From Gracilaria vermiculophylla (Eukaryota > Rhodophyta > Florideophyceae > Gracilariales > Gracilariaceae), in assembly GCA_019155205.2 (NCBI GenBank), contig JAHNZQ020000049.1:1306118-1341257 (forward strand): DNA of 35,140 nucleotides, given 5' to 3'. The notes under the pieces are model-generated. The model had not been told where the DNA came from and searched no databases. It saw nothing but the letters and a program-made list of their open reading frames with translations. Position numbers and translations under genes: made by a program. How positions within the stretch are numbered: position 1 is the first letter of the stretch; each line of letters starts with the position of its first letter. Of this stretch, positions 10,626 to 20,986 are shown in pieces.

Positions 10626-11582
10626 TGGTGGAGGACACAGTTTCGTGTCTAGTAATCGAGGTCACCGGCAGGAAAAAAGGCTGCGATGGAGAATGCCTGG
10701 AATACTGTAAATATGGAGGCACGCTTAATGGGCTACATGAAGGGATGGCCCTCAGAACTCCAGTGGGTGGCGAAGCTATCTACTTCCATCTCCACAATGA
10801 TGGGTATGAAGCAGTTGTTTACTACTGCATATCACCCGCAGATCAGCGGACAGGCCGAGAGACTTAACAATATCCTCGCCTAAAGGTTTAAACACTACGT
10901 TGCAGACCAATGGGAGTATCAGTACGCATACGCGGGCCCACGTACGTATGAATTTAACCTGCAGGTGTACCGCTCCACGGAAACCGCTCCTTTCAATATG
11001 GTGCTCTCGCGCATCGCGCCTAGTGCCGGCATTGCTGCATGCGCAACGGAGAACTCGGCGGATTGGCCAAAGGTTCCAACTGCGGCTCAAGCACAACGCT
11101 ACATCCCGGGGCGCTATTAGGACGCACTCTCACTCGCAAACGAGAGACTTGACGCTTCGCAGAGGAATTATAAACAGACTTTCAACCGAAAAGTGAAAGG
11201 AGGCCCAAACCTGAAAGAAGGAAACAAGGTATTCATTTACAAACCTGGGAAGAAATCAGATAGACCAGCACACGTCACGCGAAAGTTAGCGCTGAGTGCC
11301 TTAGCGCGTTACAAAGTTCTGGGAATCAATAGGGACACTGTTGCCGTTCAGACAAACAGGGTCCGGGACATTGTCTCCCGTGACCGGGTGACGGAAGTCC
11401 AGACGCCCAGCCCTTCCGCAATGCCCACCATCCCACCTCAGGGACCACGCACGGAAAGTCCTAATCCGACCCCCTCAGGATCGACGACACCACTGGATAC
11501 TGAAAACCTCATCACATCTTTCGGTGAACCATTGATAGAACCTCGAAACGCCATCATGACTCGTCAGAGTGATATCCTCTAG
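10626..11582 (+). pseudogene. Ty3 element 1 integrase remnant with internal deletion
   Basis: Upstream is the RNase H/integrase linker (SCLVIEVTG ... GECLEYC), shared with element 2. The frame then jumps into the end of the integrase core, TMMGMKQLFTTAYHPQISGQ then AERLNNIL (10797-10880). That motif carries the Glu of the D,D-35-E triad. The zinc-binding HHCC domain and both catalytic Asp residues are missing, so several hundred bases were deleted. After a stop come core C-terminal segments (YRSTETAPFNMVLSR). The C-terminal DNA-binding domain follows at 11193-11582 (KEGNKVFIYKPGKKSDRP ... RYKVLGINRDTVAVQ), ending in a Pro/Ser/Thr-rich tail. It is inactive as read. It is the last sense gene before the antisense frame. 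Confidence 0.8.
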
Positions 11583-11976
11583 GCCCTAAACCACATCGTT
11601 TCCCACTGAAGAACCCCCGCAAGGATACTATAGGGCGTCGTCCTCTGGTATTGGTACACCTCAAAAGACAACACGGAAGATCCTCCAGGACACATCCAGG
11701 AGAGCTTCATCGGAGGATACCACGCAAATCTTGTGCAAAAACACCTTTCTGCATAGGCGCTTCCGTTTAGGAAAGGATAAGGGGGCCCCCAACCGGAGTT
11801 GTTTTTCATCTCTGCTATCTATCCCCCACCTGGAGTTCTTTTTTTACCCCTCCAAGACGCCATTGCCTGCTTTTCGCGCACTCCCCCGGTGGCACATCAT
11901 GTCACTGAGCACACGTGCACGGCTCAGTTGTATTTCAACTAACGTTCACAGAGCTTCGGCTCTAACTCTAGGATCT

Positions 11977-11982
11977 TTTATT
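11977..11982 (-). terminator. AATAAA polyadenylation signal for the antisense gene
   Basis: Plus-strand TTTATT at 11977-11982 reads AATAAA on the - strand. It begins 7 bases after the TAG (11991-11989) that ends the antisense frame, which is a plausible place for cleavage and polyadenylation of an antisense mRNA. The hexamer can occur by chance in DNA of this composition. Confidence 0.4.
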
Positions 11983-11988
11983 CCGCCA

Positions 11989-14117
11989 CTACCAGGGAAT
12001 AACTTGCATCGCCGGGGTTTCTTTCCCCAACAGGTCTCCAAATCGCTTCGTATAATTCGCTCCAAGGCGAGCTTTTGCCGTGAGAGCTTCGATCTCGAAG
12101 AACTCCGCCAAGCTCTTCTTGACGGTAGCCATCGAGACTCGGTCCGTCCGGGTCTTATGGTGCTTTAGGAACCAGTTACGAGCCTCGCGCAGAGCATCTA
12201 CAGGAGATGTTGGAGCAGGACGGCCCGTCATCAGGAACGTCTGCATCAACTCCTGGAAGGCAGTAATCAGAGCCCTAGAGGGTAATCCGCCAGTCGGTTT
12301 GCCAGAAGCGGCTATCTACGTAGAAGGAACAACCATCGCCACAGAAAGAGTCGCAGACTGTGAACCAGCTAAGACAGTAGGCTCTCGAGGGAATTCTGCA
12401 GACACCACTGTGAATGTCGATAGAGCCAAGAATGGCGCGCGTGACACTGTAGGTGATGACGGTACGGAAACCGGAGCGTTCCTCTGACGAGCTTGAACAA
12501 CCAGAACCGGGGCGCTCCGCAGTCGGGGTTGCATCACCACGGCCGAAGCAGTCGGGACAAGAGTAGTCTCGTCCTCTTCCGTATAAGACACTGCGGCAAG
12601 CACTGCGGGAGGATCCGGCATCGAGGCTGGAGGCTGCGTCCTGACCTCAGAAGGAGCATGCACGTCTTGGGACGAAGCCGATAACGCAAAAGGCGTCTGA
12701 GTCACTATACTCTCCATCATTGGCTCACAGTCGGAGATATGAGGCCGAGGCTCCTGAGAAACCCGAGAAAGGGCAAGACGGGAAACTCCAGATTGGCTCG
12801 CCCGCCATCGTCTCTATTGGGGTTTTTCACAAAGGGATGAATCTTTTCTTCGCCATAATCATACCAAAGAAATCCCGGCGTATAGTTCACCCCCATTTGT
12901 AGTTTATAATCCAGCAACGCCTCTGCATCGGGTTCGCTCCACGTGGTGCCTTTGACCAGGTTCTGAATTCCTAAGAAGTGCGGGAGCCGGATGATCGACG
13001 CCAACAAGGGAACAAAACGTCCGGCGGTGGGCGGATATGATAAATTACAGTAAAGGCGACCGTCGCGGCACCAAGTACAGTACGTGAGGCCTTCATCTGC
13101 AGCCTGGAGATAAGCCGCTAGGGTGCCAACCGCGAATTCCGTCGAGGCGATCAGCACGAAGAACATCCCTAAGGAGTCATACGGATCCGGAACCTCCGGG
13201 ATGTGATACGTAAAAGTGATCGGGGTTGCCACACAGGGGTGCGGGAAGACCCACTGCTCCCTCCGGGATTCGTTCAAATTAAGTTAATACTTTGGACGTT
13301 GCCCTGAATGCATGTCTTGAAGCTTCTTGTTGTGTGAACCGTAGAAGTATCCAAAGGCGTTCCGCACTCGGATCTCATCTGCAAGGAGCGTCCTCCAACG
13401 GTTGTGGTGGAGCGAGTAGAGGCAATCGTGAAGGGGATCGAAGGGCAGTACCGCAAGGGCAGAGCGTCCAGCGGCAATGATTCCGGGCCGCGTGGCATGC
13501 TGGTGTGATCTGTCCTTGTGGAGGAGTATTTGAAGTTGAGTCTGCATCTCATGCTCTTCGGTACACCTGAAATAAGGAGTATCGCTGTGGCCCAAAGTGC
13601 CGGGAGCGTTGTCTCCGTGACCCAGAGTGTGTAGCCATTAAGCGCAAAAGAAGTCCACCCATTTCCGCTTCTGGCCGTTCCAAGCAACCTTGGATACAGC
13701 GCTGAGCCTCACCACCTGAAGATATGGTCCGAAATGGTGGATGTTCTCCTCCACGGGGCACGAGAATCTGATACGTCTGTCATGGAAGGGCATGAAGACC
13801 CGCCTGGAACGATGATCGAAGTGTTCCTCTGCGTGGAACGGCGCACCAGGGGAGATGTGATACACCTCAGGATCGGACGGAGACGTAGGAACCTGGTCCG
13901 AAGACGTCATACCAAAGGTGTACGTAGTTGGAAGGATTGCGACTGAATTTGGCGTAATGCGAGAAGAGTTAGACGGAATACCACCAGGGGAGAGACCCGC
14001 CGTTATATACCTCTCGGAGAAAGGAGTCATGTCGCGGCGCCGGCGAGGGATGTGCGGAGAGGACGGACGAAGGGATGCAGGCGAGGAGACGAGCATCTCA
14101 GCGGAGAGCGAGTTCAT
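11989..14117 (-). pseudogene. Antisense long reading frame in Ty3 element 1; unknown protein
   Basis: On the strand opposite gag-pol, ATG 14117 opens a frame that stays in register to 12717. It is broken only by TAA at 13640-13638 and 13286-13284. After one frameshift (about 12720-12800) it continues in one register to TAG 11991-11989, with a single TAG at 12318-12316. That is about 710 codons with three stops. The N-terminus is Ser/Pro/Arg-rich. The middle (13600-12800) is globular, with HPCVATPITFTYHIPEVPDP, CTWCRDGRLYCNLSYPPTAG and GVNYTPGFLWYDYG. A Pro/Ala/Ser/Val-rich linker follows (12700-12330). The C-terminal part is helical (ALREARNWFLKHHKTRTDRV, FFEIEALTAKARLGANYTKR). I recognise no domain. 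Sense-strand frames here are shorter and low-complexity. The gene converges with integrase, leaving 406 bp between. Element 2 is truncated before this region, so the window offers no second copy. Confidence 0.6.
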
Positions 14118-14500
14118 AATGGACAGTGGATGACGACTGCGCAGAAGGGAAGAGTATGGGGGGGTTGTCTTCGGTGAGCATGGGTGAGCGGCCGCGACGG
14201 CTCGGACGTTTCCCGAAAACGATCCTCAAGAAAATATAATGCCGGGCGCTCTCGCCCCAGGAATGTACCCCAAGAAAGAGTGACGAGGTTACGTCGAGAG
14301 GTGGTGAGGGCCTAAAACCGCCTCAACAGAGAATCCCAAGCCCGCGGTCGAGTACGCCGCGTGGCAACAATGAAGTACGGAGGAATGCCTGGGGGAGAGA
14401 AGCAGTCACATCTCGAGAGGCCACTCTGACATCAATACCGATAGGAGCTGCTTAAGGACCGAGCTCTGGAAAAAAGCACCTCGGGGACTTAGTGCAATTC
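14118..14500. other. GC-rich spacer between antisense ATG and polypurine tract
   Basis: About 380 bp, GC-rich, with no sense-strand gene. If the antisense frame is expressed, its promoter should lie here or in the 3' LTR. An AT-rich stretch reading ATTATATTTT on the - strand (14240-14231) is the only TATA-like sequence I noticed, about 115 bp upstream of the ATG; this is weak. The antisense frame also stays open some codons upstream of 14117. Confidence 0.35.
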
Positions 14501-14511
14501 AGGAAAAGGGG
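14501..14511 (+). promoter_or_regulatory. Polypurine tract of Ty3 element 1
   Basis: AGGAAAAGGGG lies two bases before the 3' LTR start TGTAGTACAG at 14514. A purine run directly upstream of the 3' LTR primes plus-strand DNA synthesis in LTR elements, so it confirms the LTR boundary. Confidence 0.75.
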
Positions 14512-14513
14512 TA

Positions 14514-15065
14514 TGTAGTACAGTGGATCCTAAGGTGATATTGTCATAGGTCTCTATAACGGGATATTAATAAGGAGGGTTCGTATTATATTAATGAGCA
14601 GCATGGTGTAATATTCAGCCCACGTGTGCTACAGTACCCTTGAGGAAGCATAGAATTTAGATTTATTATATTTCATTGCTGCAGGTAATTACTACACTTG
14701 GGAGATCTGCCAAGTTGGGCTCCCGGCATGGTACTTAATCCTCCGGTCGAGCTCCACCTCTGCGAAAGTACACCAAGCGCCCTTGAGTCTACGTCTATTT
14801 TTCCGGTTGGAAACTCTCGTCCAACATCCATAGGTTTCTTAGCCGCCGGTGCCCTGGTGGCATGGTAGCAGCTCCTGTAGGAGCATTGTCCGCCCGGTGA
14901 ATCCCTTTCTCAGCTAGGTGTTTGCGGATCCCCTTTCAGAATTTCCCCGGCTCGTGACAGCGATAACCGGAGACCACCTTTCAGAAAACGCGACATTGAA
15001 GTCAACAAAAACACCAAAAGGACATTGTGCAGTACCAGATCGAAAGTAGAACTGACGATACCACA
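14514..15065 (+). repeat. 3' LTR of Ty3 element 1 (copy D)
   Basis: A 552-bp LTR starting TGTAGTACAGTGGATCC and ending CTGACGATACCACA, so TG...CA. A polypurine tract precedes it. It is the best-bounded copy and was used to define the other five copies in the window. Confidence 0.9.
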
Positions 15066-16105
15066 TTTTAGAAGGCAAAAAAAAGGAATATGCATATTAA
15101 AAAATGCTGAAAATGCATTTTCACTTTCTTTGCAGTAGCACGATTGTAATCCACTCAGCAACTTGTAGAAGAATGTGGCTCTGAAAGAAGTTGCAATGCT
15201 TTCGCTTCTATTTCATCTAATTATTAGACGGTGAGAGTAAAAGAAATTAAAAATTTTTTCACTCATAACACAAGTATTCAATTCTGCTTTACAAGCTGCC
15301 TAAAGAAATACCTTGGGTTGAAAGAGCATCAAAATAGGTTTTCTTTATAATAAGATCATAAAGATGCAGTGGAGTACTGTTTTTAGTCAAACGAGACTCA
15401 TATAAAACGTTTTCTGAAAAACAATAGCAAATGTCTCCTGTTCTTCTTCTTGAAGAACCTTCTTTAATTTTAAAAAACACCCAAGGTTTTAAGTTGATCA
15501 ATTCATGAGCATTGATTGTTATGCAGGAATATATAACAAGACTTGCTTTTCATCGGGATTCTGACTGTTCTCGACCAGCCGGAAATCGATAATTGAGAAT
15601 TATCATTTTCAAGTATCTTGAGCATCTTTTTCTTCGCAGACATCTGTCGCAGAATATTTGCCTCTTTGGTTTGAAGTGCACATCCGTTTCCCAGGAGCTT
15701 TTTTTTATACTTGGGTGTTTCCATGCTACTGAAGTTGACTTATGTATGACAACGTACAACTATAAAGCCAGTTATTGTTGCAGTATATGTAGTTACGACT
15801 ACATTGCCATGTAAATGTATAGGGTACGCAGTGCGTTAAACTGAACAATCTTATAGTATAGAAATATTTATTTATTTATTAAGATTCTGTCTCCAATACT
15901 AATAAGCGCAGGCGTCTATGCCACCGCCCAAGACTTCGGATAGCCTGAGTTCCGGCTACTTTGATTACGTCGATGGCAGTATTATACTATACTTTTCTGA
16001 AGGTTAACTCACAAACTACAGTTGCTCATCCACCTCCATGACCAGCAGCATGCACTTCTGGGAATCATTATATGCACTTTATTATCCTCTCATTTATTTA
16101 AAGTT
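15066..16105. other. AT-rich unassigned sequence
   Basis: About 1 kb between the 3' LTR of element 1 and the truncated end of element 2. Minus-strand open stretches at 15724-15503 and 15501-15289 are adjacent, but match nothing I know and differ in frame. An A/T-rich TTTATTTATTTATTAAG tract lies near 15865-15885. No repeat family is recognised. Confidence 0.4.
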
Positions 16106-17069
16106 TTATAACTGTACTACAGCTGTGTGACAGAAAAGTGTTGTATTGTACTCAATGGGCGTTATTGGTTTCGGAAATGGTTGCACACTTGAGATTGGTC
16201 TTGCGCTAAAAGAAATTACCCGGAAGGGACGGGATTTATAGAGGCCACTGTTTGAACCTCGCAAGCCGGATTCTGAACCCAACGACCCCATCCCCCAGAC
16301 GCTGTTGAATATGTCCGGTTTCACCTTTGTTTCGTAACTTCCTAAGAAACTGATAACCCCGGTACACTCTATAAAAGAAACCCCTTGGGCGTCACCGATC
16401 ACCGCTGAAACGGGGCAGACTTTAAGAGGTGACGCACCCGTACTGTACTCCTTAAGGAACTCTGCTATGGTGATGAGGACAACATCTTTCTCCTTCTCGA
16501 CGAGGTCTATCCCCTCAGAGAGCCCACTGAACATGCCACCAGGTTCACAGCATTCCATGCATTTTCCATCGGTTCCTTCTTGGCTGCCGGTGTTCTCGAA
16601 TATAAGACACGAAATTGTGTCATCCAACAGTATTCTATCTTCTCCTATGATAGACATACGCGACAGAGGGTCCGCCGCCAGATTTTTTTGGCCAGGGCGG
16701 TAGACCACATCAAACTTGGACGTAAGGAGGCGTAGTCTCCACCTTTCCAGGCGACCGGAAGCATCTGTCAACGACCATATTTACTTCAATTGTGCGTGGT
16801 AAATCCTCAGGTGGAAAGGCACGCCTTTTAGAAACCGGCGTAAAAGCAACACCGCCCATACGATGGCGAGTTATTCGCGCTCCGAGATGGAATAATTCCG
16901 TTCCGTCGGTGAAAGGCTGCAACTCCAGTGTCCTATAGATTAAAGTCCACATTCAGGTCGTTCCTGTAAGAGAGCACATCCGACCTGCTATTTACAGGCG
17001 TCTGTGGCCAGACCATTCAACCGTTCCACCTCGGGAGCACCAAGATCGTTTGCTCTGGTAGTCTCCTTC
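16106..17069 (-). pseudogene. Ty3 element 2 RNase H and start of integrase region, degraded
   Basis: The RNase H part shows the SPTERNY-SEREFLAIVWA block in a broken frame around 16920-16840. The frame 16771-16106 begins DASGRLERWRLRLLTSKFDV and VYRPGQKNLAADPLSRM. It runs through the linker DDTISCLIFENTG ... GKCMECCEPGGMFSGL, the counterpart of element 1 at 10630-10720. It then adds EFLKEYSTGASPLKVCPVSA, which element 1 lacks because of its integrase deletion. The last ~80 codons (to 16106) match nothing in element 1 and probably lie past the truncation point. No integrase catalytic motif is present. Confidence 0.7.
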
Positions 17070-17900
17070 TCAAGGTTTGAAGGCTTCGAACTCTTCGTCC
17101 GCCAGGAGAGCTAATTGCATCGGTTTATCTTTCTCCACGTGCCGATAAAACGGAGCCGAAATACCGGAGAAAATCGAAACCAACCTTCGAAAGATATTTC
17201 TACACCCAATGAAAAAGCGGAGCTCCGTCTCGTTTGTGGTAGGGTGAGATTCCTTGATGGCGTATTTAGTCCTTGTGGAAACCTGTAGGCGTCCCGGGAG
17301 GACAATGTGCCCCAGATAGTCCAACAAGGACTTGAAAAAGAAACACTCTTCCGGCTTCAAGGTGAGTATGGTATTTTTCAGGAGTTGGAGCACGTGCTTC
17401 ACATGCATAAAGTGCATTTCACGCTTCGAGAGAATAAAATGACATCTTCAATATGCACCAAGGCGTACTGCCTCTTCACCATCGACAGGATTATGTCCAC
17501 CACTCGTTCGAACGTAGCAGGTGCATTCTTCAGTACAAATTGTATCCTTAGGATTCTGAAAATTCCACAGTGGGAAGTGATCTTTGTCTTATCCATATCG
17601 GAGTCATCCATCTCAATCTGCAAGTAGCCACTGCTGGCATCCAGCGTAGCGAAAACAGACGTATCACCTTAGGAGTCAATATATTGATCCATACGGGGTA
17701 TCGAGTACGAATCGCCTAGCATCACCTTGGTGAGGCAACTATAGTCAATACAGAACCTCAAGGAGGCATCTTCCTTCTTCACGAACACCACCAGTGAGGC
17801 CTATGTAGAATTGGAGGGCTTGATAACGCCCTCATGCAACACCAGCTTGACCTCATCGCGTTCGAATTCATGTGCATGAGGCCCGGCTCTGCTCGGGATT
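17070..17900 (-). pseudogene. Ty3 element 2 reverse transcriptase, degraded
   Basis: The frame 17623-17399 reads QIEMDDSDMDKTKITSHCGI, FRILRIQFVLKNAPATFERV and VDIILSMVKRQYALVHIEDV, so the YxDD box is HIED: the Tyr and the first Asp are replaced. The connection region (17417-17070) reads HVKHVLQLLKNTILTLKPEE, then YLGHIVLPGRLQVSTRTKYA and TNETELRFFIGCRNIFRRLV, parallel to element 1 at 9832-10120. Palm block A lies farther upstream on the same strand in a shifted frame. The family role is reverse transcription of element RNA in Gag particles; this copy is inactive. Confidence 0.8.
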
Positions 17901-18430
17901 TGGGTGTACCAGTTTTGTCTTAGGTGTGAGCTGGATCCAGGGATTGGCCAGGGTCACCTGTCCAAGGCTACCATACCAAATGCCCTCAAAGGCGAAAAAA
18001 ATCTCGACTATCCTACGGCAATATTCTTTAAACTCTTCGCCAATTTGGAGTTTCCAATGCTACGTGGCAGGTTTCTCTTCCTCTGGAGTCGTCGATGCCG
18101 CTTCGGCTTCCATGGTGGAGATTCTATTGTGCTCAGCAAGGTCTTCCATACGCGAAAGATGAGGCACTCCTGTAGGGGCGGCTAGTGCCTATCCGACGAT
18201 AGATTCTTTTTAAAGCCACAAAGGCGACTCTTTAACGTTAGCAAGAATGACCCTGAAAGGAATGTTCGGCACTATTTGCAAGAACACCATTCGCCAGCAT
18301 GAAGTATTACTTAGTCGTCAAATGCGGGCTCTCCTACAAGAATGAAAGGTCAGATGAAAAGGTCCGCACCCAGACTTTTGGCGTGACTACTCACTGATAT
18401 TTCGATTATCTTCATCTTCCGGAGCTTATT

Positions 18431-18916
18431 TCACTGAGTTTTCTTTGGAAAGTTACCTACATGACGCGGATAGGCGTCCGGTCCCAGAGATGCGGACACG
18501 ATACCTACGGGATCGGCTTCAGGAAATATCATCTTTGGCAGGCGTGGGTATATTGCACGTACATACCGATCCACAAAGGAAGTAACCAATATGCACTGTG
18601 CTTCCAGGTTGGTCCCCACGAGGAACCACACCTTCACCTGAAAGGAGTCCCACCGGAGATACAAATATAATGCTCCGAGGATGTTAAATTCTCGATGCGA
18701 CGCGTCGCGCACCGTAGGGAGGTTGCCAGTTCGCCAGAAGCCAAAAGCTGAGCGCGGAAGCAAGTTTTCGTGCACCAGGTTTGGAAGAACACCGGTGTGG
18801 AGGATAGCGCGCACCGTTATCGAGGCGAGTGAGGAACATCCTAGAAAGGCAGCCCCTTTATAATTCCCACGGCGGAGCGTACAGACAGAGTCCTCAATGG
18901 TGCCGCATGGGTCCAA
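18431..18916 (-). pseudogene. Ty3 element 2 aspartic protease, catalytic Asp replaced
   Basis: A 161-codon frame free of stops aligns throughout with element 1 at 8340-8831: SVCTLRRGNYKGAAFLGCSS, FQVKVWFLVGTNLEAQCILV and RYVRAIYPRLPKM. The DTG triplet reads HTG (RAILHTGVLPNLV), so the catalytic Asp is lost although the frame is open. Comparing the two copies gives the ancestral reading frame with good certainty. Confidence 0.75.
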
Positions 18917-20478
18917 AGGGATCGGGGCGGTCCGCGCTCTTCATGTATTAACCGTGCAAAACGCTTTTACCCCTTTCCTAGAGGCGATATTCGTAAAGCC
19001 AAGGATCGATTAAAAGGAGCCACGCGCAGCCTCAGTGTGTGACCCGAGGGTTTTCCGGTTTGGAGGGGATTGAAATTCCAGTAGGAGACGGCTGCTGCGA
19101 TTGTGCATTGGGATGCAAAGCGTTCCCCTGAAGTGAAACCGATTTGGGTACTGGCCCATGCACTGGTGGCGCACGTGTGAGTGAGACAGGCTACACTCCA
19201 AGTGGAATGTGGTAACCGTAGTTTCTTTGAGGTTAGCGAATATTGTGATACGCGTTTCGAAAAATTTCTCTCTCCGTTGGTATGTCCATCAGGTCCTGGA
19301 AGTCCTTCTTCCATTTCTGCCGGATGGCGGCCCTCATTATTGGGGTGCAAGTAGTACAGTGTTCTGGCTCTAAATGCAAGCAAATCCTGCAAGGCGGTGG
19401 AGAGCCTCGACGGTTCGCGAATTGAACACTTCTGTAAGATCCTGCAGAGGATTACAAAGTAGGAGACAAGGTTGTTTTTGTCCTAGGAGGTTCTGTCTGA
19501 GACTAGACATATCTGAGGGAAAGGGCCTTTTGCTTTCCCACGCGTGAGAGCTCGTCGACCTCCTCTGAGAAGCTAGAGTCCAATGTCAGGCCAATGCCCA
19601 ACGGTTCCTTGAGGTTCTCGGTTTGTTCGAAACTTGAGCGTGACTACGACGAGCAACACAGTAGGTATCCCCATAGAGTTCCATGAAACGTGCAATCTCC
19701 GTATAGGTCGTCTTTGGGTGCGTGTTTTGGTGACTACGAACCCTTGCGCGAATCGAGGGAAAGAGTCCCTCGGCAAAAACTTACTTCAACCGCCGTCTGT
19801 AATACACATTACTACACCGTAAGGCCTTCATCTACAGCTCCTAGGAGAGCTCCACTTCGGTAATTTACGTATTCTGTCCATAAGAGATGACTTCGGCGTC
19901 AGCATCGGCTATCAACTCATCCGTTGCGTACCTTTTTGAAGAAAAAATTCACGATCTCCAGGTAAGTTGTCAGGATCTCTGTTCAAGGATCATCCAAATT
20001 GAAGCTCCGCCTGGTGAGAGGCGGCTGTGCCAGCAAGAGCGTGTGACATGTGAGGTAGAACTGAAAGCATGTACACCATTGGTATTACATGCCGAACGGA
20101 AGCGTGTGAGAAAAATCAACACCGAGATGGTTTCTTCACCTGAGAAGGAGTTCCATTTCATTTGAATACCAATCCCACCCTGGATATTCGTGAGTCATTT
20201 AGTGACGGACGCGTCGTAGAAAGTGGTGGGATCATTCAACCTGTGGGTGAAATAATACATCACTTTGGTGAGGAGGTCGTTAGGCGGGACAACCTTCCTG
20301 ACACTTCTGCTTTTCTCCTTGGGAGGTATACATTCCTCCGAGGTGGAGCAGTTTTCGGATTCAGAGTCTGAGCTTCCCTACGAATTGGTGTCTCCCTTTT
20401 TGCTTTTCTCCCGCCGTTTCTTTCGACGTCTTTTCTTTCGGTTTTAAGGTTGCCTGACGATACCCCCGCTATCGCGAT
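18917..20478 (-). pseudogene. Ty3 element 2 gag, capsid and linker, degraded
   Basis: The charged stretch downstream of the N-terminal gag frame is conserved with element 1: REKSKKGDTNS, then SDSESENCSTSEECIPPKEK (about 20400-20280), with two stops. The capsid-like block ISVLIFLTRFRSACNTNG follows at about 20130-20080, then degrades. The C-terminal Pro/Gln-rich linker (NAQSQQPSPTGISIPSKPEN) lies near 19110-19050, matching element 1 at 8150-8210. The 18960-19890 stretch carries many stops. No CCHC knuckle is seen. Confidence 0.55.
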
Positions 20479-20823
20479 TCACTCGAGGAATATCCTGTCC
20501 TCCTCTCCTTTGGTGAAGTAGTTCACGACCGGTATCCTGTCCGGGTGTTCCCGTCCCTGCAGCTCTTTAGGTGGCGGCTGCAATGCCGTGTGCCGTTCTT
20601 CAAACTCCACGTCGCCGTTTTCCAGAATTGTCGCGGGGGATTCCGCTTGCCTCCGATCGTGCACTCTCCTGAGGCGATTCCTGAAACGCTCCACGGAGGA
20701 GCCAGGATTCCTAAGGAGACTTTCAGGGTCCTCCAGTGTAACGGTCATCTCCTGGAGAGCACTGCGCGTGCTGCGCCCACAAACGGAGTTGGTTGCTTGA
20801 GGGTCTTGTAGGGGGGTTTCCAT
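20479..20823 (-). pseudogene. Ty3 element 2 gag N-terminal frame, open for 114 codons
   Basis: From ATG 20823 the frame is uninterrupted to TGA at 20481-20479. It contains METPLQDPQATNS, LEDPESLLRNPGSSVERFRN, RLRRVHDRRQAESPAT and VVNYFTKGEEDRIFLE. Element 1 carries the same protein with an early stop and a 440-bp segment after the shared ELQ-R motif. In both copies the frame ends at TGA and gag continues in the -1 frame. Arg-rich and without a named domain, it is Gag by position, about 160 bp inside the PBS-like site. It is called a pseudogene because the rest of the element is dead; this segment alone is intact. Confidence 0.6.
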
Positions 20824-20986
20824 CGGGGGTTTTGAGGTGTCCCTATAAAATCAGGTCGAGAGTGATTTCCTTCCACTCTCGAATCTTCTTAAGGAAGAAT
20901 TCCACTATTGTGTTCCGATCGTAGCACACTAGAAACGATGTTCTGTCGTAACTCTTGCGAATTTTTTCGGGAAACTCACGTTCTAA

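Larger units (their letters stand above)
5244..15065 (+). mobile_element. Ty3/gypsy-type LTR retrotransposon, element 1
   Basis: Two same-orientation LTRs of about 552 bp (5244-5795, 14514-15065) bracket 8.7 kb. Inside are, in order, a PBS-like site, gag, aspartic protease, reverse transcriptase, RNase H, a partial integrase, an antisense reading frame and a polypurine tract. The order protease-RT-RNase H-integrase is that of Ty3/gypsy elements. All pol genes carry stops and frameshifts. The two LTRs differ at roughly a quarter of positions by eye, so the insertion is old or the copy is chimeric. Flanking pentamers TTTTG and TTTTA could be a decayed target duplication, but this is weak. Confidence 0.85.

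Noticed and set aside
11731..12487. Overlapping sense-strand open stretches as a possible envelope gene of Ty3 element 1
   Set aside because: They overlap in different frames, are low-complexity, show no signal peptide or membrane anchor, and lie exactly opposite the better-organised antisense frame.
5239..15070. TTTTG/TTTTA as a secure target duplication of element 1
   Set aside because: One mismatch in a T-rich pentamer is not distinguishable from chance.
15289..15759. Minus-strand open stretches as host exons
   Set aside because: Under 75 codons each, in different frames, AT-rich, with no recognisable motif and no clear splice-site arrangement.
16112..16122. ACTGTACTACA as the 5' end of a missing LTR of Ty3 element 2
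   Set aside because: Only 11 bases match; the adjacent sequence has no LTR similarity.
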